Positions 50,795 through 59,957 of a stretch of DNA of 64,000 bases are shown one piece after another (the stretch's first letter is position 1; each line of letters starts with the position of its first letter). The stretch is taken from the NCBI RefSeq assembly GCF_003725775.1, contig NZ_RJSG01000001.1, positions 262 through 64,261 of the forward strand, given 5' to 3'. The notes below the pieces were generated by a model, which saw only the letters and a program-made list of their open reading frames with translations, did not search any database and was not told where the DNA came from. Origin of the DNA: Nocardioides marmorisolisilvae (GTDB taxonomy: Bacteria; Actinomycetota; Actinomycetes; Propionibacteriales; Nocardioidaceae). A program made the position numbers and the translations under genes.

Positions 50795-51703
50795 GTGATC
50801 GTCGTCGCCGGCGAGGCCCTTGTCGACATCGGCCCTGACGGCACCGAGTCCGTCGGCGGCTCCCCGCTGAACGTCGCGGTCGCCCTCGGGCACCTCGAGA
50901 CCCCGACGGTCCTGATCACCGAGCTCGGCAACGATGCCCGGGCGGCGTCGATCCGCACCTACCTGCACGAGCACGACGTCGAGCTGGTCGCAGCGACGAC
51001 CGGACGGGCGAGCGCGACCGCAGCCGTGCGGTTCACCGACGGCGAGCCGGCCTACGACCTGGACCTGGCCTGGACGCTCCCCCACCAGGTGCTCCCCGAC
51101 TGCGACGCGCTGCACGTCGGCTCGCTTGGCACCGTGCTCGAACCCGGTCGGATGAGCGTCCTGGACCTGGTCGAGCAGGCCTGGGCGCGGGACGTCTTCG
51201 TCAGCTACGACCCGAACGTGCGCGAACCGTTGCCGGGCGGCGCCGACCAGGCCTGGCGTGACGTGGAGTCGCTGGCCGACCGCTCGCACCTGGTGAAGAT
51301 CAGCGACCAGGACATCGCCCTGCTGCATCCCGGGGCCGACCCGGACGACATCGCCCGGTCGCTGCTCGGCGGCGAGCGCACCGAGCTGGTGATCCGGACC
51401 CGCGGCGCGGACGGCGCGGTCGGTTACGTCGAGACCGCGGACGGTCTCCTGGTCGTCGAGGTCCCGGTCACCCCGGTCGCGGTGGTCGACACCATCGGCG
51501 CCGGCGACGCGTTCACCGCCGCGGTGCTCGCGGTGCTTCTCGAGACCGGGTCGTTCGGCGACTTCGGCGCGGGGATCCCGCGCGAGCAGGACCGGCTGCG
51601 CCGCCTGCTGACGGCTGCGGCCGAGGTCGCCGCGCTCAGCTGCGGCCGACCGGGAGCAGCACCGCCGTCGCGGAGTCAGCTCCGGCCAGGCTGGCCCGGT
51701 TGA
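50795..51703 (+). CDS. PfkB-family carbohydrate kinase (fructokinase-like)
   Basis: 302 aa ribokinase fold. N-terminal VVAGEALVDIGPDGTESVGGSPLNVAVALGHLE (in part) provides the sugar pocket, and DTIGAGDAFTAAV (about 229-241) holds the anion hole and catalytic Asp. GEALVD and GGSPLNVA resemble bacterial fructokinases. Its position after glpX suggests sugar-phosphate metabolism. GTG 50795. Its final 68 bases overlap the convergent hydrolase gene. Confidence 0.85.
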   Translation: MIVVAGEALVDIGPDGTESVGGSPLNVAVALGHLETPTVLITELGNDARAASIRTYLHEHDVELVAATTGRASATAAVRFTDGEPAYDLDLAWTLPHQVLPDCDALHVGSLGTVLEPGRMSVLDLVEQAWARDVFVSYDPNVREPLPGGADQAWRDVESLADRSHLVKISDQDIALLHPGADPDDIARSLLGGERTELVIRTRGADGAVGYVETADGLLVVEVPVTPVAVVDTIGAGDAFTAAVLAVLLETGSFGDFGAGIPREQDRLRRLLTAAAEVAALSCGRPGAAPPSRSQLRPGWPG

Positions 51704-52508
51704 TGCGTTCGATGCGCTGGCCCTCCAGCGCGTGCCGGACGGCGTCGAAGACCAGCGGGTCGATGGCCATCCCGACGTGGCTGGCGCGCACCTCGACCGG
51801 GATCGCGGCCGGGTCGATGCAGGCCCGCCAGTCGACGATCCCGTCGCGCTTGGAGTAGATCGCGGTGAACCCGACCTCCGGGTCGAGCGGCGCGTGGGTC
51901 TCCTCGAAGCTGGCCCGGGCGCAGTCGCCGGCGATGCAGTCCTCGCTCATCAGTCCGCCGAAGCCGGCGCGGGTGAGCCGGGTCAGCATCTCGGCGTCCC
52001 AGGCGAGGATGTCGTGCACCGCGGCCGGAGCCAGGATCGGGCTGCCCATCGAGACGATGCCGTGGATGAGGTCCGGTCGGCGGGCGGCCAGCCCACGGGC
52101 GAGCATCCCGCCGAGACTGTGCCCGACGATGCTGACCTTGCGGCCGCGGCGCAGCACGATCGACTCGATCCGGCGCTCGAGGCGGTCGGCGGCCTCACGG
52201 GTGCAGCCGGAGTTCACGTGGATGTGCGAGCGGTAGGTCCGGTAGCCGGCTCCGCGCAGCATCCGGGCCATGCCGGCCAGGGTGCCGTCCCCGGCCATGA
52301 ACCCCGGGACCAGGAGCACCGGCTCGACCGAGGCCGGGCGGTGGTGGCCGGCGTACGGCTGCGCGGCTCGGGCCCGTCGGTCGGCCCGGGCACGGACGAC
52401 GTACCGGGCGGCCTCGGCCACGACGCTGCCCTCGCGGGACAACGCCCGCAGGCCCTGAGGACCGGCGTAGCCCTCGGGGCGCAGGAAATCGCCCATCGGT
52501 GAGTTCAC
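51636..52508 (-). CDS. Alpha/beta hydrolase (lipase-like)
   Basis: 290 aa. PVLLVPGFMAGDGTLAGMARML (oxyanion/lid start), nucleophile elbow GHSLGGML, an acid in SKRDGIVDWRACI and a His in VRASHVGMAIDP form the triad. The pattern is that of PGAP1/lipase class 2-like esterases. An N-terminal basic segment without signal peptide is present. GTG 52508 is used; ATG 52496 is an alternative. The 3' end overlaps the kinase gene by 68 bases. Confidence 0.78.
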   Translation of the reverse strand: MNSPMGDFLRPEGYAGPQGLRALSREGSVVAEAARYVVRARADRRARAAQPYAGHHRPASVEPVLLVPGFMAGDGTLAGMARMLRGAGYRTYRSHIHVNSGCTREAADRLERRIESIVLRRGRKVSIVGHSLGGMLARGLAARRPDLIHGIVSMGSPILAPAAVHDILAWDAEMLTRLTRAGFGGLMSEDCIAGDCARASFEETHAPLDPEVGFTAIYSKRDGIVDWRACIDPAAIPVEVRASHVGMAIDPLVFDAVRHALEGQRIERINRASLAGADSATAVLLPVGRS

Positions 52509-52532
52509 GGTGCCGAACGTAACGGAAACCAC

Positions 52533-52550
52533 AGTTCCACTAACGGAACT
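52533..52550. promoter_or_regulatory. Inverted repeat between divergent hydrolase genes
   Basis: AGTTCC (52533-52538) and GGAACT (52545-52550), six bases apart, lie in the 115-base region between the two divergent hydrolase genes. The surrounding CGGAAACCA and CGGAACTCA repeat the half-site. Candidate operator for both genes. Confidence 0.45.
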
Positions 52551-52623
52551 CAACTGATTTCGTCACGCGCGTCGGGAATGCTGTTGGATTGCACGTGTCC
52601 GATAAGTACCGAAGGAATCCCTG

Positions 52624-53565
52624 ATGCCGCGTACCCGTTCCCGTCGACAGGCTGATGAGCCGACCCAGGAGGTCGCGGTCAGCGGCGAGCTGTTCGCACC
52701 GGTCAGCCCCGGCGTCGAGCTGTGCTACCAGACCTTCGGGGACCCGGACGCGGACCCGCTGCTGCTGGTGATGGGCCTCGGCGGGCCGATGACCTGGTGG
52801 CCGGACGGGCTGTGCACCGAGCTCGCGCGCGCCGGCTTCTACGTGATCCGGTACGACAACCGCGACACCGGCCGCTCCACCCGGATCCAGGGCCGCGTCA
52901 CCCGACCGATGATCGTGCAGGCCTTCCTCGGCCGCCGCACCGGTGCGCCGTACCGGCTCGAGGACATGGCCGCCGACGGGTTCGGGCTGCTCGACCACCT
53001 CGGGCTCGCCAGCGCGAACGTCACCGGCGTCTCCATGGGCGGGATGATCGCCCAGGAGATGGCGATCGCCCACCCGGAACGGGTGCGGTCCCTGGTCTCG
53101 ATCATGTCGACCACCGGCCGCCGCACGGTCGGCTGGCAGGACCCCCGGATCCTGCCGGCGATGCTCGCCGCGAAGGGCAGCGAGCTCGAGGAGTACGTCG
53201 CCGCAGCCGCCAAGATGGGCGCCCTCATCGGCTCCCCCGGTTACCCGGAGCCCGTCGAGGAGGCGCGCGCCCGGGCCGAGGTCACCCACCGCCGAGGACT
53301 GTCCGGCTCCGGGGTCCTGCGGCACATGCTGGCCGTGCTCTCGCAGAAGGACCGCGCCCCGCGGCTGCGCGAGCTCAACCTGCCCGCCGCGGTCATCCAC
53401 GGCATGGACGACCGGATGGTGCACCCGTCCGGCGGACGCGCCACCGCACAGGCGCTGCGCGGCGCCAACCTGCTGCTGATCCCGGGCATGGGCCACGACC
53501 TGCCGACCGGGCTGTGGGGCACCTACACCGAGGTCATCCGGGCGACCGCGGACCGGGCGAAGTAG
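52624..53565 (+). CDS. Alpha/beta hydrolase
   Basis: 313 aa. VMGLGGPMTWW oxyanion region, YDNRDTGRST, nucleophile elbow TGVSMGGMIAQ (Ser about 137), acid in HGMDDRMVHP and His in GMGHDLP. The D-N-R-D-T-G-x-S block is shared with aclacinomycin-methylesterase (RdmC)-type and haloperoxidase-like hydrolases. No signal peptide. ATG 52624 follows AAGGAATCCCTG. A solitary gene, divergent from another hydrolase across an inverted repeat. Confidence 0.82.
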   Translation: MPRTRSRRQADEPTQEVAVSGELFAPVSPGVELCYQTFGDPDADPLLLVMGLGGPMTWWPDGLCTELARAGFYVIRYDNRDTGRSTRIQGRVTRPMIVQAFLGRRTGAPYRLEDMAADGFGLLDHLGLASANVTGVSMGGMIAQEMAIAHPERVRSLVSIMSTTGRRTVGWQDPRILPAMLAAKGSELEEYVAAAAKMGALIGSPGYPEPVEEARARAEVTHRRGLSGSGVLRHMLAVLSQKDRAPRLRELNLPAAVIHGMDDRMVHPSGGRATAQALRGANLLLIPGMGHDLPTGLWGTYTEVIRATADRAK

Positions 53566-53627
53566 CCGCCGGGGTTTGAACACTGCGCCCTCCCGGGCAA
53601 GAGACAAGTGGTTCTCGGGAGGAACGC

Positions 53628-54971
53628 ATGCCTCACTCACCCCTGCGCGTTCTCGCAGGTGCGGCAGCAGCGACGGTGCTGCTTCCGCTGCTCGCTGCCT
53701 GCGGCAGCGACAACGGCGCGATCACGCTGACCTGGTACACGAACCCGGATCCGGGCGGCCAGGCCGCGGTCGCGAAGCGGTGCTCGACCCCGCACGTGAA
53801 GATCAAGAACCAGGTTCTGCCCCAGGACGCGGGCCAGCAGCGCATCCAGCTGGCCCGCCGACTGGCGGCGCACGACTCGGGCATCGACCTGATGAGCCTG
53901 GACCCGGTGTTCAACGCCGAGTTCGCGAACGCCGGCTTCCTGGCCAAGATCCCCGACGCCCTCCAGGCCACGCTCAAGGAGCAGTCGTTCAAGGGCGCCT
54001 ACGACGCCTCGACCTGGAACGGCCGGCTGGTCGTGCTCCCGTTCTGGTCGAACACCCAGGTGCTCTGGTACCGCAAGGACGCCGCCTCGGCCGCCGGCCT
54101 CGACATGACCAAGCCGGTCACCTGGGCGCAGATCATCAACGCCGCCACCAAGCTCAACGCGCAGGCGGGGAGCGCCAGCACCAAGGTCGGCGTCCAGGCG
54201 AACAAGTACGAGGGCTACGTCGTCTGGATCAACGCACTGATCGCCGGCGCCGGCGGCGACCTGATCGCCCAGGCATCCAAGGGTGCCGATGCCAGGGTCG
54301 ACGTCGACTCGGACGCCGCTCGGAAGGCAGCCGGAGTGATCCAGAAGCTGTCCGGGTCCACCGCCGCGGAACCTGATCTGTCGGTCTCCAACGAAGGCAC
54401 GGTGCTGCCGTACCTCTACCCGGCCAAGGGCGGGAAGATCGTCAAGAACGCGGGCGGCTTCCTGGTGAACTGGACGTTCGTCTACTCCAACGAGAAAGGT
54501 CTGACGTCCAAGAGCCCCGCCGAGGGCGGGATCACCAAGAAGGACTTCGCGAACCTGGGCTGGACCCGGTACCCGGCCACCGTCGCCGGCCAGCCCTCCA
54601 AGCCCCCGTACGGCGGCATCGGGATCGGCGTCAGCAAGTACTCCAGCCATCCCGACGAGGCCATGAAGGCAGCCGCCTGCATCGTCGACGCGAAGAGCCA
54701 GGGCATCAACGCCGACCTCACCGGGAACATGCCCGCCAGCGCGGCGGGTTACCGCTACCCGGCACTGCAGAAGGCCTACCCGGCCGACCTGCTCCGCCTC
54801 TTCCAGGACAGCGTCGACAACGCGGGGCCGCGGCCGGCCACCCCCTACTGGAGCGACATCTCCGGGGCGTTGCAGTCGACCTGGCACTCCCCCAAGTCGG
54901 TGAACCAGGACACCCCGAAGAAGTCGGCGTCCTTCGTCGAGGACGTGCTCAAGGGAAGGAGCCTGCTGTGA
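53628..54971 (+). CDS. lpqY: Trehalose ABC transporter substrate-binding lipoprotein
   Basis: 447 aa. Lipobox LLAACGS (C about 25). The mature part follows mycobacterial LpqY closely as I recall it: LTWYTNPDPGG, QQRIQLARRLAAHD, DLMSLDPVFNAEFA, WSNTQVLWYRKD and VQANKYEGYVVWINALIAGAGG. LpqY binds trehalose and recycles it in mycobacteria. It heads a four-gene operon in the order lpqY-sugA-sugB-sugC. ATG 53628 after GGGAGG. The stop overlaps sugA (GTGA). Related sugars are possible. Confidence 0.83.
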   Translation: MPHSPLRVLAGAAAATVLLPLLAACGSDNGAITLTWYTNPDPGGQAAVAKRCSTPHVKIKNQVLPQDAGQQRIQLARRLAAHDSGIDLMSLDPVFNAEFANAGFLAKIPDALQATLKEQSFKGAYDASTWNGRLVVLPFWSNTQVLWYRKDAASAAGLDMTKPVTWAQIINAATKLNAQAGSASTKVGVQANKYEGYVVWINALIAGAGGDLIAQASKGADARVDVDSDAARKAAGVIQKLSGSTAAEPDLSVSNEGTVLPYLYPAKGGKIVKNAGGFLVNWTFVYSNEKGLTSKSPAEGGITKKDFANLGWTRYPATVAGQPSKPPYGGIGIGVSKYSSHPDEAMKAAACIVDAKSQGINADLTGNMPASAAGYRYPALQKAYPADLLRLFQDSVDNAGPRPATPYWSDISGALQSTWHSPKSVNQDTPKKSASFVEDVLKGRSLL

Positions 54972-55900
54972 CGACGTTGCTGCAGCGACCTGCGGTGCGC
55001 GACGACAGCGACCGCGCCGTCGCGGAGAACCGGCTCGGCCAGCGCTTGGTGGCCCCCGCAGTGGTGATCATGCTGCTGGTCACCGCCTGGCCGATGCTGC
55101 GCGCGCTCTACCTGTCCGGCTTCCGCTACCGGCTGACCACCCCGGACGACCGCTCGTTCGTGTTCCTCGGCAACTACGGGACGATCCTGTCCGACCCGCT
55201 GTTCTGGAAGGACACCCTGAACACCGTCATCATCATGGTCGTCACGGTGTCGATCGAGCTGGTCATCGGGTTCGCGTTCGCGATGGTCATGCACCGCATC
55301 GTCTTCGCCCGCGGCGTGATGCGGACCTCGATCCTGATCCCCTACGGGATCATCACCGTCGTCTCCGCCTTCGCCTGGCAGTTCACGTTCTCGATCAACA
55401 ACGGCTACATCAACAGCTGGTTCGACTGGCTGCCGTTCATCAACCCGGACACCAACTGGTTCGGCGACCACTGGCACGCGATGACCGCGATCATGGTCTC
55501 GGAGATCTGGAAGACGACGCCGTTCATGTCGCTGCTGCTGCTCGCCGGGCTCTCGCAGGTCTCCGAGGACATGATCGAGGCTGCCAAGGTCGACGGCGCC
55601 ACCTGGTTCCAGCGCCTGTTCAAGGTGATCCTGCCGAACATGCGGGCGGCGATCATGGTCGCGGTGCTGTTCCGCGCGCTCGACGCGTTCCGCATCTTCG
55701 ACAACATCTTCGTGATGACCCGCGGTGCGCAGAACACCGAGTCGTCCTCGTTCCTGACCTACCGCCAGGTGATCGAGCAGATGCAGCTCGGGATGGGCTC
55801 CGCGCTCTCGGTGCTGCTGTTCCTCACCGTGCTGGGCCTGGCCTACCTGATCGTCCGCATGTTCAAGGTCGACCTGGCCCAGGCGAGGGGTGAGGCGTGA
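54968..55900 (+). CDS. sugA: Trehalose ABC transporter permease 1
   Basis: 310 aa, six membrane helices. The EAA loop reads EDMIEAAKVDGATWFQRLFKVILP (about 200-223, in part) and docks to the ATPase. An N-terminal basic cytoplasmic segment precedes the first helix. MalF-type fold; SugA by operon order and the LpqY partner. GTG 54968 overlaps the lpqY stop. Confidence 0.85.
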   Translation: MTTLLQRPAVRDDSDRAVAENRLGQRLVAPAVVIMLLVTAWPMLRALYLSGFRYRLTTPDDRSFVFLGNYGTILSDPLFWKDTLNTVIIMVVTVSIELVIGFAFAMVMHRIVFARGVMRTSILIPYGIITVVSAFAWQFTFSINNGYINSWFDWLPFINPDTNWFGDHWHAMTAIMVSEIWKTTPFMSLLLLAGLSQVSEDMIEAAKVDGATWFQRLFKVILPNMRAAIMVAVLFRALDAFRIFDNIFVMTRGAQNTESSSFLTYRQVIEQMQLGMGSALSVLLFLTVLGLAYLIVRMFKVDLAQARGEA

Positions 55901-56727
55901 TGCGCAAGAACTGGCTGGGGACCTGGGTCGGCTTCGTGCTGATCATGGCCTGGTGCCTGCTGCCCGTCGTCTGGATCGTGTCGCTGTCGTTCAAGTCCGC
56001 GGCCGAGACCACGGCGGGCAGCCCCCAGTTCTTCCCCAAGGCGTGGACCACCCAGAACTACAAGGACATCATCGACAACCCCGACTTCACCCGGGCGCTG
56101 CTGAACTCGGCGGGCATCGCGCTCTCGGCGACCTTCCTCTCGGTGGTGCTGGCCACGCTGGCGGCGTACGCCATCGCGCGGCTGGACTTCCGCGGCAAGC
56201 GTGCGGTGCTCTCGCTCGCGCTGGCGATCGCGATGTTCCCGGTGGTCTCGCTCGTCGGCCCGTTGTTCGACATGTGGCGCACCTTCCACCTGTTCAACAC
56301 CTGGCCCGGCCTGGTGATCCCCTACATGTCGTTCACGCTGCCGCTCTCGATCTGGACCTTGTCGGCGTTCTTCCGGGAGATCCCGTGGGAGATGGAGCAG
56401 GCGGCCCAGGTCGACGGCGCCACCGCGTGGCAGGCGTTCCGCAAGGTGATCGTGCCGCTGGCTGCACCGGGCGTCTTCACCGCCGCGATCCTGACCTTCT
56501 TCTTCGCCTGGAACGAGTTCGTGCTGGCGATCTCGCTCACCTCCACGACGGCCTCGCGCACGGTGCCGGCCCAAATGGCCTACTTCGTCGGCGCGGACCA
56601 GTTCAACCCGCCGTACTCCCAGCTGGCGACGGCCTCGGTCGTGGTGACCGTGCCCGTCGTCATTCTCGTCCTGCTGTTCCAGCGCAAGATCGTCGCCGGC
56701 CTGACCTCCGGCGCAGTGAAGGGGTGA
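55897..56727 (+). CDS. sugB: Trehalose ABC transporter permease 2
   Basis: 276 aa, six helices, MalG type. EAA loop EQAAQVDGATAWQAFRKVIVP (about 168-188) and C-terminal FQRKIVAGLTSGAVKG, the usual end of MalG-like permeases. GTG 55897 or ATG 55900 may start it; both overlap the sugA stop. Coupled with sugA and sugC. Confidence 0.85.
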   Translation: MMRKNWLGTWVGFVLIMAWCLLPVVWIVSLSFKSAAETTAGSPQFFPKAWTTQNYKDIIDNPDFTRALLNSAGIALSATFLSVVLATLAAYAIARLDFRGKRAVLSLALAIAMFPVVSLVGPLFDMWRTFHLFNTWPGLVIPYMSFTLPLSIWTLSAFFREIPWEMEQAAQVDGATAWQAFRKVIVPLAAPGVFTAAILTFFFAWNEFVLAISLTSTTASRTVPAQMAYFVGADQFNPPYSQLATASVVVTVPVVILVLLFQRKIVAGLTSGAVKG

Positions 56728-56731
56728 GTCG

Positions 56732-57895
<1,164 letters not shown>

Positions 57896-57944
57896 CCGAT
57901 CTCCCAGGATCGCCGCCGCTAGTGTGTGGTCCCTGGAGGTCTCC

Positions 57945-58244
57945 ATGCGCGCTCGCAGCGCCGTCGTCATCACGGCTCTCGTCCTAGGCGTCGTCCTCGC
58001 CGTCTGGATCAGTAATCGGACAGCTTCTCTCGACCGGATCCATTTCCATGGACGCGACTACCACCAGGGGGATCCCGAGCGTGTCCCGTCGGACGCCGTC
58101 CGGTGCGGACGCCATACGGTGGCAGGCAGCGTGCGGGCCGAGGTCTTCGTACCGGCCGGTGACCATTGCGACCGGACGAACACAGTCCTGTGGGTGAAGC
58201 GAGGTTCGGACTCCTGGGGCTACGATCTCGTCGGCGGGCCGTAG
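57945..58244 (+). CDS. Small membrane-anchored hypothetical protein
   Basis: 99 aa. One N-terminal helix (about 7-25, VVITALVLGVVLAVWI) then an outside domain with CGRHTVAG and HCDRTN (two cysteines, likely a disulfide). GGAGG precedes ATG 57945 by suitable spacing. It is lower in GC and richer in AT codons than neighbours. Function unknown. Confidence 0.6.
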   Translation: MRARSAVVITALVLGVVLAVWISNRTASLDRIHFHGRDYHQGDPERVPSDAVRCGRHTVAGSVRAEVFVPAGDHCDRTNTVLWVKRGSDSWGYDLVGGP

Positions 58245-58257
58245 CCGGAGCCTCAGC

Positions 58258-58716
58258 TCACTTCTTGCACTGGCTGACGATGTACGTCGTGATGGTCTGA
58301 CCGTCCGTCGCCAGCTTCGGCCCCATCTGGGCGAGCTCCTGCTGCGCCTCGGTGGTCGGGTTGGCGATGATCTGCTGGACCTTCTCGAACGCCTGGTTCA
58401 GCTCGTCGATGGCCGCCTTGACGTTGTCCGGCGCGCCGTCCTTCAGGGCGTCCATCCGCGACTTCAGGGTGTCCAGGGCCTCGGTCGAGCCGCCGCTGCC
58501 GGCGTACAGCTCCTGCTGCGCTTCGGCGATCTTCTGGGCGGTGTCGGCGTACTTCGCGCAGTCCAGGGTGACCTCGGTGACCTTGGACGTCGGGGTGCTC
58601 AACCGGGTGTTCGCGGCACCGGGCGTCTTGTCGGCGTCCTTCTTGTCACCGCCGCCCCCGCAGCCGGTCAGGGCCGCTGCCAGAACCACCACGAGAATGC
58701 CCGCACGAACTCGCAT
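58258..58716 (-). CDS. Small lipoprotein
   Basis: 152 aa. Lipobox ALTGC (C about 19) in MRVRAGILVVVLAAALTGCGGG. The mature part is helical and Ala/Gln/Lys-rich (KYADTAQKIAEAQQEL, KAAIDELNQAFEKVQQII), probably a coiled-coil bundle, with a C-terminal cysteine pair partner (SQCKK). ATG 58716 follows GGAGG. Function unknown; divergent from another lipoprotein gene. Confidence 0.7.
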   Translation of the reverse strand: MRVRAGILVVVLAAALTGCGGGGDKKDADKTPGAANTRLSTPTSKVTEVTLDCAKYADTAQKIAEAQQELYAGSGGSTEALDTLKSRMDALKDGAPDNVKAAIDELNQAFEKVQQIIANPTTEAQQELAQMGPKLATDGQTITTYIVSQCKK

Positions 58717-58760
58717 TTCAAGCCTCCTGGCTCGGACGAAGTTGGTCTAAGTTAGCAGTC

Positions 58761-59888
58761 ATGCGCAGGGTCTCGGCGGTCGTTGCGTCCCTCTCCGTCC
58801 TCGCCACCGGATGTTCCTTCTCGAAGGTGGATCCGAACGCCTCCGTGGTCGTCTCCGGGACGGCCCTGAACGCGGCCGGACAGCCCCTGGCGAACACGAA
58901 GGTGCTGCTGTTCAAGCAGGCCGACATCGGCGGCGTGCTGTTCGGCGGCATCCTCGCGCTGGGGTCGCTGGGCACCGTCTGCCTGCTCCCCAAGGGCGAT
59001 GCCCCGGACATCTGCCACAAGGCCCGGACCGCCACCACCGACGACCGGGGCCGCTACCACTTCGACCTCAAGGGCGAGGACACCCAGGGCAGCCTCGGCA
59101 CCGAGGCGACCCTGAACGTCGTCTTCTCCTCGGGCGGTACGACCAGCACCACCGTCAGCTTCAGCGCCAAGGAGACCGCGATCCAGCTGCCGACGGCGCG
59201 CCTGGTCAACCTCGCCCCGCACGTCAGCCAGTCCGGCGGTGGCATCCGGGTGGGCTGGACCCGGCTCCCCTCCGCCGCCGGCCGCAAGGCGTCGTACTCC
59301 GCTCAGCTGTTCGCCGCGCGCGGTCAGTCGGCGCTGTGGACGCAGACGGCGACCGGGCGCAGCGCCACCCTGGATCCGCGGCTGCTCGAGGACCGCGACG
59401 GCTCCGTCGCGGTCGGTGCCGCCACGGTGCTGCCGGGCGGCACCGGGACCGGGACCGTGCGCGGCTACTACCTGTCCAAGAAGCTCGCGGTCCGCGCGAC
59501 CGCCGGCGCCCCGCCGTCGCGCGGCAAGCGCTGTGCTGCGGTCACCGGCACGGCGCCGGCCAAGGACGGCGCGTTCTCCCGATGCGCGGCCACGGACGGC
59601 GACCTCGACAACGCAGCGCGGCTGATCTCGGGCAACGGCGCGGTCGTCACCGGAGCCGTGGTCGACCTGGGCAGCGTCCGTCCGGTCTCCCTGGTCGTCG
59701 GTCGCGGCTTCACCGGTCAGGTGCTCGTCGAGATCTCCACCGACGGCCGCACGTTCAGCACCGTGGCGACCAGCAGCGGCACCGCGGTCGCCACGAAGGT
59801 CCCGGGCAACCAGCGCGCCCGCTACGTCCGGCTGCGCTCGCCCTCGGGGCTGGACCAGAGCCTCTCCTCCGAGCTCTCCGTCTGGTAG
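58761..59888 (+). CDS. Lipoprotein with discoidin-like C-terminal domain
   Basis: 375 aa. Lipobox LATGC (C18). A carboxypeptidase-regulatory-like domain (GTALNAAGQPLANTKVLLF ... TTDDRGRYHFDL) is followed by a beta region and a C-terminal F5/8-type (discoidin-like) domain (GAVVDLGSVRPVSLVVGRGF ... ARYVRLRSPSG). Such modules bind carbohydrates or surfaces. A solitary gene ending at the hairpin 59908-59941. Function unknown. Confidence 0.7.
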   Translation: MRRVSAVVASLSVLATGCSFSKVDPNASVVVSGTALNAAGQPLANTKVLLFKQADIGGVLFGGILALGSLGTVCLLPKGDAPDICHKARTATTDDRGRYHFDLKGEDTQGSLGTEATLNVVFSSGGTTSTTVSFSAKETAIQLPTARLVNLAPHVSQSGGGIRVGWTRLPSAAGRKASYSAQLFAARGQSALWTQTATGRSATLDPRLLEDRDGSVAVGAATVLPGGTGTGTVRGYYLSKKLAVRATAGAPPSRGKRCAAVTGTAPAKDGAFSRCAATDGDLDNAARLISGNGAVVTGAVVDLGSVRPVSLVVGRGFTGQVLVEISTDGRTFSTVATSSGTAVATKVPGNQRARYVRLRSPSGLDQSLSSELSVW

Positions 59889-59907
59889 CAGGCTCCGGGC
59901 GGGAACA

Positions 59908-59941
59908 GGAACGGCGCGGACCCGAAGGCCCGCGCCGTTCC
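59908..59941. terminator. GC-rich hairpin between convergent genes
   Basis: GGAACGGCGCGG (59908-59919) and CCGCGCCGTTCC (59930-59941) are perfect 12-bp complements with a 10-base loop. It lies 20 bases after the lipoprotein stop and 17 before the stop of the convergent giant gene, so it probably serves both. Confidence 0.75.
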
Positions 59942-59957
59942 CTACGTCACCCCAGTC

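Noticed and set aside
53589-53620. CTCCCG ... CGGGAG as a terminator before lpqY
   Set aside because: The arms are only six bases with a long loop, and the right arm is the lpqY ribosome binding site region.
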